Shown: piece after piece, positions 1 to 5,475 of the stretch
Position numbering within the stretch: the stretch's first letter is position 1
Layout: every line of letters begins with the position of its first letter
From: Alphaproteobacteria bacterium
Lineage (GTDB): Bacteria > Pseudomonadota > Alphaproteobacteria > Geminicoccales > Geminicoccaceae
Direction: 5' to 3'
Length of the DNA: 7,756 bases
Assembly (NCBI GenBank): GCA_026982585.1
Contig: JALSGW010000419.1
Location: 1 to 7,756 of the forward strand
Position numbers and translations under genes: made by a program
Notes under the pieces: generated by a model
Databases searched by the model: none
What the model saw: the letters and a program-made list of their open reading frames with translations, nothing else
What the model was told of the DNA's origin: nothing

Positions 1-112
1 GCTGCCGGAACGGCGGCAGGCGGTAGGTGCCGACCGCGATGCCGGCGAGAAAGACGAGCGCGGCCGCACCCAACGCGAACAGGATGGAGGCAAGCGGCAG
101 CCTGCGAACCAT
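1..112 (-). CDS. N-terminal part of a membrane-anchored or secreted protein, function unknown (runs off the left edge)
   Basis: Read leftward from ATG at 112-110, 37 codons stay open to the window edge. The peptide starts MVRRLPLAS, continues with a long hydrophobic run (about residues 5-28, rich in Leu, Ala, Val, Phe and Gly) and then turns polar as GTYRLPPFRQ. Two arginines before one hydrophobic stretch suggest either a signal peptide or an N-terminal membrane anchor with the N-terminus in the cytoplasm; no clear signal-peptidase site (such as AxA) or lipobox cysteine is visible. The start is supported by a purine-rich ribosome binding site (GGGAGG) about 6-8 bases upstream. It lies 94 bases downstream of pccA on the same strand, so it could share that transcript. 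The visible part is too short to assign a family; the membrane stretch followed by a YxLPP-like motif recalls some periplasmic sulfotransferase-like or SGNH-hydrolase-like proteins, but this is only a weak impression. Confidence 0.6.
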   Translation of the reverse strand, partial: MVRRLPLASILFALGAAALVFLAGIAVGTYRLPPFRQ

Positions 113-206
113 GACCACCCTCCCTGGGATGCACGCCGGTTGTTGTGGCGGAACGCGGGCGCTCCGGTCAAACCCGCGCGCGCGGGCGCCATCCTCCCGT
201 GCGCCT
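113..206 (-). other. Gap between pccA and the next minus-strand gene, with a GC palindrome
   Basis: This 94-base spacer contains a perfect 14-base palindrome at 173-186 (CCCGCGCGCGCGGG). Read on the minus strand it is followed by only three T residues, so it is a poor intrinsic terminator. The same three T residues begin TTTGACC, whose TTGACC (positions 171-166) would be a good -35 element, but nothing at 16-18 bases beyond it resembles a -10 hexamer well (the best is CACAAC). The spacer could therefore end pccA transcription, start the next gene, or do neither. Confidence 0.25.
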
Positions 207-2189
207 TCAGGCGAAGGTGATCAACACCTGGTCGGCGTTGACGGTGGTCCTGGGCGCCACCCGCACCTCCTCCACCACCCCGTCCTGTTCGGCCCGCAGC
301 ACGTTCTCCATCTTCATCGCCTCGAGCACCACGAGCGGCTGTCCGGCCTTGACCGGATCGCCCGGCGCCACGGTCACCTGCAACACCACCCCCGGCATGG
401 GTGCGGTCAGATGGCGACTGCGCCGGGGCGGCTCGCGGGCCGGCATGCGGGCGGCGAAGGCGGCGGCGCGGCGCGAGCGCACCAGGGCCTCGAGCTCGGC
501 GCCGCCATGCCGCAGCAGGAACCCCTCGGGGACGGGATCGACCTGGAAATGGAACACCTCCCGCTCGCTGCGGACGCTCGCCAGCAGCGATCCGGGCCGC
601 CACGCGAGGGATATGGCGAGCGCCGCGCCCTCCACCTCGACGGCGGCCGGCTCGCCGTCCTCCCGGATGACGATCGGAAAGCGTTCGCCCGCGAGATCCA
701 CCACCCACTCCCGCTCCGGCTCCAGCTTGAGGCCGGGAATCCGGCCCGAGATGGCGAGCTCGCGCCGGGCGAGACGGTAGCGCATGAGCGCCGCACAGGC
801 GGCGAGCTCGAGGCGCCGGCGCGGGGCGAGCTCCGCCCCTTGAAAGCGCTCCCCGAACACGGCGGGGATGAAGTCGGTGGCGAGATCGCCGGCCTTGAAG
901 CGGGGATGTCCGACCACCGCGCGCAGGAAGGAGACGTTGTGGCCGGGGCCGCGGATGACGTAGCGGTCGAGCGCATCCGCCAGCCGCGCCACCGCCTCGC
1001 CGCGGTCCCGGCCGTGGGCGATCAGCTTGGCGATCATGGGATCGTAATGGATCGGGATCTCGTCGCCTTCCACCACGCCCGAATCGACCCGCAGCCCCTC
1101 GCCCTCGGGCTCCCGGTAGCGCACCAACCGTCCGCTCGCGGGAAGAAAGCCGCGCGCCGGATCCTCGGCATAGATGCGCGCCTCCACCGCCCATCCGCAA
1201 AGCCGCACCTCCTCCTGGCGCAGGCCGAGCGGCTCGCCGGCGGCGATGCGGATCATGTCCCAGACGAGGTCGCGGCCGGTGACCAGCTCGGTGACCGGAT
1301 GCTCCACCTGGAGCCGGGTGTTCATCTCCAGAAAGTAGAAGTTGCGCTCGGAATCGACGATGAATTCCACCGTGCCGGCCGAGCGGTAGCCGACGGCCCG
1401 GGCGAGCGCCACCGCCTGTTCGCCCATGGCGGCGCGGGTCTTGGCATCGAGAAAGGGGGAGGGGGCCTCCTCGATCACCTTCTGGTGGCGGCGCTGGATC
1501 GAGCATTCGCGCTCGCCGAGATGGACCACGGTGCCGTGGGAGTCGGCCAGGATCTGGATCTCGATGTGCCGCGGCCGGTCGATGAAGCGCTCGAGGAACA
1601 GGCGGCCGTCGCCGAAGGCGCTTTCCGCCTCGGAGCGGGCCCGCGCGAACCCTTCGCGGAGCTCCGCCGCATCCCGCGCAACCCGCATGCCCTTGCCGCC
1701 GCCGCCTGCCGCCGCCTTGATCATGACCGGATAGCCGATGGTCTCCGCGGCGAGGAGGGCCGCCTCCAGCTCCTCGAGCGGTTCCTCGACGCCGGGCACC
1801 GTGGACACCCCCGCCTCCCGGGCGATGCGCTTGCTCACGAGCTTGTCCCCCATCGCCCGCACCGCCGCCGCGGGGGGGCCGATGAAGACGATTCCGGCCG
1901 CCTCGAGCGCCTCGACGAACTCCGGGTTCTCGGAGAGAAAACCGTAGCCCGGATGCACCGCCTCGGCGCCGGTGCTGCGACAGGCGGCGAGGATGCGGTC
2001 GATGGCGAGATAGCTCTCCCGCGCAGGGGGCGGTCCGATGCACACCGCCTCATCCGCCAGCGCCACATGGCGCGCGGCCCGATCCGCCTCCGCATACACC
2101 GCCACCGTGCGGATGCCGTGGGCGCGGCAGGTGCGGATGATGCGGCAGGCGATCTCGCCGCGATTGGCAATCAGGATCTTTCCGAACAT
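207..2189 (-). CDS. pccA: Propionyl-CoA carboxylase, alpha (biotin carboxylase + biotin carrier) subunit
   Basis: This 660-residue protein carboxylates its own biotin using ATP and bicarbonate, then hands the carboxyl group to a separate carboxyltransferase (beta) subunit that converts propionyl-CoA to methylmalonyl-CoA in the cytoplasm. Visible domains are: biotin carboxylase N-domain (about 1-115, starting FGKILIANRGEIACRI); ATP-grasp with glycine-rich loop AGGGGKGM (161-168) and metal/active-site stretch EMNTRLQVEHPVTE (288-301); biotin carboxylase C-domain to about 445; a linking BT-type region (about 450-580); and a biotinyl domain at 594-660 with EAMKMEN, biotinylated lysine K626. ATG at 2189-2187 follows AGGGA at 6 bases. 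The length fits PccA. The IRGPGHN and TDFI motifs (413-441) favour propionyl-CoA over 3-methylcrotonyl-CoA or geranyl-CoA carboxylase, but the substrate is really set by the beta subunit, which is not in the window. No convincing promoter is visible upstream. Confidence 0.85.
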   Translation of the reverse strand: MFGKILIANRGEIACRIIRTCRAHGIRTVAVYAEADRAARHVALADEAVCIGPPPARESYLAIDRILAACRSTGAEAVHPGYGFLSENPEFVEALEAAGIVFIGPPAAAVRAMGDKLVSKRIAREAGVSTVPGVEEPLEELEAALLAAETIGYPVMIKAAAGGGGKGMRVARDAAELREGFARARSEAESAFGDGRLFLERFIDRPRHIEIQILADSHGTVVHLGERECSIQRRHQKVIEEAPSPFLDAKTRAAMGEQAVALARAVGYRSAGTVEFIVDSERNFYFLEMNTRLQVEHPVTELVTGRDLVWDMIRIAAGEPLGLRQEEVRLCGWAVEARIYAEDPARGFLPASGRLVRYREPEGEGLRVDSGVVEGDEIPIHYDPMIAKLIAHGRDRGEAVARLADALDRYVIRGPGHNVSFLRAVVGHPRFKAGDLATDFIPAVFGERFQGAELAPRRRLELAACAALMRYRLARRELAISGRIPGLKLEPEREWVVDLAGERFPIVIREDGEPAAVEVEGAALAISLAWRPGSLLASVRSEREVFHFQVDPVPEGFLLRHGGAELEALVRSRRAAAFAARMPAREPPRRSRHLTAPMPGVVLQVTVAPGDPVKAGQPLVVLEAMKMENVLRAEQDGVVEEVRVAPRTTVNADQVLITFA

Positions 2190-2273
2190 CAGCGTCCCTA
2201 GCCTCGGCTCGCCGCTCCCCTAGCAGCTCGACACAAGCCCCGCCAGACCCGGCCGGTTTGGGAATGTTGGGGC

Positions 2274-2304
2274 TTGACCTTACTGGAACTGGAAGGTCCA
2301 TCTG
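2274..2304 (+). promoter_or_regulatory. CueR-type copper-responsive promoter and operator upstream of copA
   Basis: A -35 element TTGACC (2274-2279) is followed, after a 19-base spacer, by CATCTG (2299-2304) in the -10 position. Inside the spacer lies the dyad GACCTT (2276-2281), 11 bases, AAGGTC (2293-2298). The ACCTT-N11-AAGGT core and the over-long 19-base spacer match the layout of MerR-family promoters, and in particular the E. coli copA promoter, where CueR untwists the DNA to align the two elements for sigma-70. The -10 hexamer is a poor match to TATAAT, in keeping with a promoter that depends on its activator. The dyad is symmetric, but the promoter elements point rightward, toward copA. 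Confidence 0.88.
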
Positions 2305-2350
2305 GGGGATCGATCCCGAGACGGCGTCGTCGTCCGGCAACCACGCAACC

Positions 2351-2357
2351 AGGGGAG
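2351..2357 (+). promoter_or_regulatory. Ribosome binding site that fixes the copA start
   Basis: AGGGGAG ends 8 bases before the GTG at 2366-2368. It is the only strong Shine-Dalgarno match between the operator and the first metal-binding domain. In-frame ATG codons further upstream (2258 and 2264) lie ahead of the -35 element and would not be present in the transcript. Confidence 0.8.
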
Positions 2358-2365
2358 CATTCGCC

Positions 2366-4768
2366 GTGGCAACGGTACTCGAGCGGACCCCGACCCAGAC
2401 GCGCAGCCAGGTGAGTCTGCGCGTGGAGGGCATGAGTTGCGCCTCCTGCGCCGCGCGCATCGAGCGCGCCGTGGCGCGGCTTCCGGAGGTGGAGAAGGCA
2501 TCCGTGAACTTCGCGCTCCAGCGCGCGGATGTGGAGCTCAAGGACGCGGCCGGCCTGGCCGAGGTGGTGCGGGCGGTGCGTGATACCGGCTATGATGTGG
2601 CCCTCGAACGGCGCACCCTGGTGATCCGGGGCATGAGCTGCGCCGCCTGCGTGCGCCGCATCGAACAGGCGCTGTTGGCCGTGCCCGGGGTGGTGGAGGC
2701 GAGCGTCAACCTGGCCCTCGGCCGCGCCGAGGTGGCCTGGGCCAAGGGGGCGGTGGAGGAGGCGGAGCTGCTCCGGGCGGTGGAGCGGGCCGGCTACGAG
2801 GCCTCGTTCGCCGAGGAGGGGCGCCGTCCGGAAGAGGAGCCGAAGCCCAGCTGGCAGGCCTGGATCCTCCCGGCCTCCATCCTCCTGAGCCTGCCGTTGC
2901 TCGCCCAGATGATCGCGCGTTTCTTCGAGGGCGGATTCGAACTCCCGCCGTGGGTGGAGCTGGTGCTCGCCACCCCGGTCCAGTTCATCGCCGGCTGGCG
3001 GTTCTACCGGGGTGCGTACAAGGCGCTCAAGGGCGGCGGCGCCAACATGGACGTGCTCATCGCCCTCGGCACCACCGCCGCCTACTTCTACAGCATCGTC
3101 CTCATGATCCAGCTCGGCGAGGCGGCCGCGGGCGAGCTCTACTTCGAGGCCGCCGCCATCATCATCACCGCCACCCTGATCGGCCGCTGGCTCGAGGAAC
3201 GCGCCAAGAAGAGCGCGGCGGAGGCCATCCGCAAGCTCATGGAGCTGCGCCCCGAGCGCGCCCGGGTGCTGCGCGACGGCCGCGAGGTGGAGGTCTCGAT
3301 CGCCGAGGTGCGGGTCGGCGACGTGGTGCTGGTGCGCCCCGGCGAGCGGGTGCCGGTGGACGGCGAGATCGTGGAAGGGGCGAGCGAGTTCGACGAATCC
3401 CTGGTCACCGGCGAGAGCGTGCCGGTGGCGAAGGGGGAGGGCGAGGCGGTGATCGCCGGCTCCCTGAACGGCACCGCGCTCGTCAAGCTGCGCGCGACCC
3501 GGGTCGGCGAAGACACCACCCTCGCCAAGATCGCCCGCCTCGTCGAGCAGGCCCAGGCCGGCAAGGCGCCGATCCAGCGGCTGGTGGACCGCATCTCCGG
3601 TATTTTCGTGCCGGTGGTGGTGGCGATCGCCGTCCTCAGCTTCCTCGCCTGGTGGCTGATCGGCGGCGACTTCGAGATGGCCTTCGTGGCCGCGGTATCG
3701 GTGCTGGTGATCGCCTGCCCCTGCGCGCTCGGCCTCGCCACCCCGACCGCCCTCGTGGCCGGGACCGGATCGGCGGCCCGTGCCGGCATCCTGATCCGCG
3801 ACATCGAGACCCTCGAGCGGGCCCATGCGGTGGACGTGGTGGTGTTCGACAAGACCGGCACGCTCACCGCCGGCAAGCCGGCGCTGCTCGACATCGTCCC
3901 CCACGAGGTGGAGGAGGGAGAGCTGCTCGCGCTGGCGGCCCGCGCCCAGGCCGGCAGCGAACACCCGCTCGGGCGTGCGATCGTCGAGGCGGCGCGCGAG
4001 CGCGGCATCGAGCCCGAGGCGCCGGAGGAGTTCCAGGCGGTGCCCGGCGAGGGGCTCATCGCCCGCATCGACGGCCTGCCGCTGCGCATCGGTCGGCGCG
4101 ACTTCGTGCTCGAGGGCGCCGCGGTGCCGTCCTCCTTCGATGCGCGCGCGCAGGAGCTCGAAGGCGAGGGGAGGACGGTGGTGTGGGTGCGCCACGGCGA
4201 TCGTTTCCTGGGGCTGCTCGCCCTCGCCGACGAGCTCCGCGAGGATTCCGCCGAGGCGGTGGCGCGGCTCAAGGCGCGCGGCATCCAGGTGGCCATGCTG
4301 AGCGGCGACAACCGGCGCACCGCCGAGCGCATCGCCGGCCGCGTCGGTATCGACCGGGTGCTGGCGCCGGTGCGCCCGGAGGACAAGACCCGGGAGGTGC
4401 AGAAGCTGCAGGCCGAGGGCCGGGTGGTGGCGATGGTCGGCGACGGCATCAACGACGCCCCCGCGCTCGCCGCAGCGGACGTCGGCATCGCCATGGGCGG
4501 CGGCGCCGATGTGGCGCTCGAGACCGCCGGCATCACCCTCATGCGCCCGAGGCCGGTGCTGGTGCCGGGATCCCTCGAGATCGCCCGCATCACCCGGCGC
4601 AAGATCTGGCAGAACCTGTTCTGGGCGTTCATCTACAATCTGACCGGCATCCCGCTCGCCGCCTTCGGCATGCTCAACCCGGCGCTCGCGGGAGCCGCCA
4701 TGGCCCTCAGCAGCGTGAGTGTGGTGACCAACTCGCTTCTGTTGCGCTCGTGGACACCCCGGATCTGA
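2366..4768 (+). CDS. copA: Cu(I)-exporting P1B-1-type ATPase
   Basis: This inner-membrane pump uses ATP to push Cu(I) out of the cytoplasm (800 residues from the GTG start). In order it has: two heavy-metal-associated domains with GMSCASC (22-28) and GMSCAAC (89-95); four membrane helices (about 165-187, 196-214, 228-249, 258-276); actuator domain with TGES (348-351); helices 5 and 6 (about 413-432 and 438-460), with the copper-binding CPC at 451-453; phosphorylation loop DKTGT with D495; the P1B SEHPLG motif (H533, P534); hinge GDGIND (692-697); and helices 7 and 8 carrying YN (757-758) and MALSS (779-783). CPC with YN and MxxSS is the set that marks monovalent copper (or silver) pumps rather than zinc or cobalt ones. 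The length is typical and all catalytic residues are present. GTG is chosen for its ribosome binding site and its place after the operator. A CueR-type regulator follows 11 bases later, which supports a role in copper detoxification. Confidence 0.95.
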   Translation: MATVLERTPTQTRSQVSLRVEGMSCASCAARIERAVARLPEVEKASVNFALQRADVELKDAAGLAEVVRAVRDTGYDVALERRTLVIRGMSCAACVRRIEQALLAVPGVVEASVNLALGRAEVAWAKGAVEEAELLRAVERAGYEASFAEEGRRPEEEPKPSWQAWILPASILLSLPLLAQMIARFFEGGFELPPWVELVLATPVQFIAGWRFYRGAYKALKGGGANMDVLIALGTTAAYFYSIVLMIQLGEAAAGELYFEAAAIIITATLIGRWLEERAKKSAAEAIRKLMELRPERARVLRDGREVEVSIAEVRVGDVVLVRPGERVPVDGEIVEGASEFDESLVTGESVPVAKGEGEAVIAGSLNGTALVKLRATRVGEDTTLAKIARLVEQAQAGKAPIQRLVDRISGIFVPVVVAIAVLSFLAWWLIGGDFEMAFVAAVSVLVIACPCALGLATPTALVAGTGSAARAGILIRDIETLERAHAVDVVVFDKTGTLTAGKPALLDIVPHEVEEGELLALAARAQAGSEHPLGRAIVEAARERGIEPEAPEEFQAVPGEGLIARIDGLPLRIGRRDFVLEGAAVPSSFDARAQELEGEGRTVVWVRHGDRFLGLLALADELREDSAEAVARLKARGIQVAMLSGDNRRTAERIAGRVGIDRVLAPVRPEDKTREVQKLQAEGRVVAMVGDGINDAPALAAADVGIAMGGGADVALETAGITLMRPRPVLVPGSLEIARITRRKIWQNLFWAFIYNLTGIPLAAFGMLNPALAGAAMALSSVSVVTNSLLLRSWTPRI

Positions 4769-4779
4769 GGAGAGGAGCC

Positions 4780-5193
4780 ATGAACATCGGAGAGGCCGCA
4801 TCCCGTTCCGGACTGCCGGCGAAGACCCTGCGGTACTACGAGGAGATCGGCCTCGTGGTGCCGAGCGGTCGCCGCCACAACGGCTATCGCGACTACAGCG
4901 AGCGCGACGTGCAGCTGTTGCGCTTCGTGCAGCGGGCCCGCTCGCTGGGCTTCTCGGTCAAGGAGTGCCGCGAACTCCTCGACCTCTACCTCGACCGCGA
5001 CCGGACCAGCGCCGAGGTCAAGCGCATCGCGCTTGCCCGCATCCGCGAGATCGAGCGCAAGATGCGGGAACTCGAGAGCATGCGGGCGGCCCTGCAGGAG
5101 CTCGCCGACCGCTGCCACGGCGACGACCGGCCGGACTGCCCGATCCTCGAGGATCTGGCCCGGGAGGAGCCGCGCCTCGCGGAGGTCGCCTGA
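4780..5193 (+). CDS. cueR: CueR-type MerR-family copper-responsive regulator
   Basis: This 137-residue cytoplasmic DNA-binding dimer is expected to sense Cu(I) (possibly also Ag(I) or Au(I)) and switch on the copA promoter. It has the MerR winged helix-turn-helix at the N-terminus (MNIGEAASRSGLPAKTLRYY, then the GYRDYSERDV wing), a long dimerisation helix (about 80-110) and a metal-binding loop C112-x7-C120 (CHGDDRPDCPI). S77, just before the dimer helix, is the residue type that marks sensors of +1 metals; divalent-metal MerR proteins have a cysteine there. These numbers coincide with E. coli CueR. The ATG follows AGGAG (4768-4772) at 7 bases, and this site overlaps the last base of the copA stop codon. 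The tight spacing implies a copA-cueR transcript, so the regulator probably controls its own synthesis. HmrR, a rhizobial name for the same type, would be an equally valid label. Confidence 0.93.
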   Translation: MNIGEAASRSGLPAKTLRYYEEIGLVVPSGRRHNGYRDYSERDVQLLRFVQRARSLGFSVKECRELLDLYLDRDRTSAEVKRIALARIREIERKMRELESMRAALQELADRCHGDDRPDCPILEDLAREEPRLAEVA

Positions 5194-5290
5194 CCCCCGC
5201 ACTCCCGTCCCCGCTCGGGCTTGGACATCTCGGACCTGCTGTGGGCGGCGCCGGGGGCGGGAGGAAGGAGCGGCTTGCTCCCATCGATGC

Positions 5291-5324
5291 GGGCGCGGAG
5301 CTTGGGCTCCGCGCCCCTTTTTTT
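5291..5324 (+). terminator. Intrinsic terminator of the copA-cueR operon
   Basis: GGGCGCGGAGC (5291-5301) pairs perfectly with GCTCCGCGCCC (5306-5316) across a four-base TTGG loop. One C and then seven T residues (5318-5324) follow. An 11-base-pair GC-rich stem with a T run is a textbook Rho-independent terminator for rightward transcription, about 100 bases after the cueR stop. On the minus strand no T run follows the stem, so it should not stop lon transcripts in the same way. Confidence 0.92.
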
Positions 5325-5437
5325 GCGGGGCCGCGCGGAGCGGGCATGCGGCGCCGCGACCAATCCCGACCTCCTGGAGCGGGCCACAGGACATGGGGCC
5401 GCCGCCGGAGCCGGATGGGATGCAAGGGACCGGTTGC

Positions 5438-5457
5438 GCCGTGCCCGCAGGCACGGC
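5438..5457 (-). terminator. Hairpin just past the lon stop, possible transcript end
   Basis: GCCGTGCC (5438-5445) pairs perfectly with GGCACGGC (5450-5457) around a four-base loop, beginning about 18 bases after the lon stop codon in the direction of lon transcription. No T run follows on the minus strand, so it is not a canonical intrinsic terminator. It could stabilise the lon mRNA 3' end, act as a weak terminator, or work together with Rho. Confidence 0.4.
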
Positions 5458-5475
5458 CCGGCCTTGCCTCCGCTC

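Larger units (their letters stand above)
5194..5475. other. Convergent intergenic region between cueR and lon
   Basis: These 282 bases lie between two converging genes and show no coding sequence that I can support. They hold the copper operon terminator (5291-5324), a small hairpin just before it (GGAGC at 5267-5271 pairing with GCTCC at 5277-5281), and a second hairpin close to the lon stop (5438-5457). The stretch 5325-5437 has no structure that I recognise. Confidence 0.6.

Noticed and set aside
27..2201. An open frame of 724 codons on the plus strand, antisense to pccA
   Set aside because: Same shadow effect: an Arg, His, Gly and Ala-rich product without domains, covering a gene with complete biotin carboxylase motifs.
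2190..2273. A leftward promoter for pccA
   Set aside because: No pair of elements with reasonable -35 and -10 matches and 16-18 base spacing could be found on the minus strand, so a promoter is assumed but not annotated.
2198..4801. An open frame of 867 codons on the minus strand, antisense to copA
   Set aside because: Its product is a low-complexity mix rich in His, Arg, Gly, Asp and Ala with no recognisable domain. It is the expected shadow of a GC-rich gene with G or C at third positions, and copA on the other strand has every family motif.
2950..5193. A reading in which cueR is the C-terminal part of a 747-residue fusion
   Set aside because: The upstream part is an out-of-frame reading of copA, rich in Arg and Gly. 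The MerR domain starts cleanly at ATG 4780 with its own ribosome binding site.
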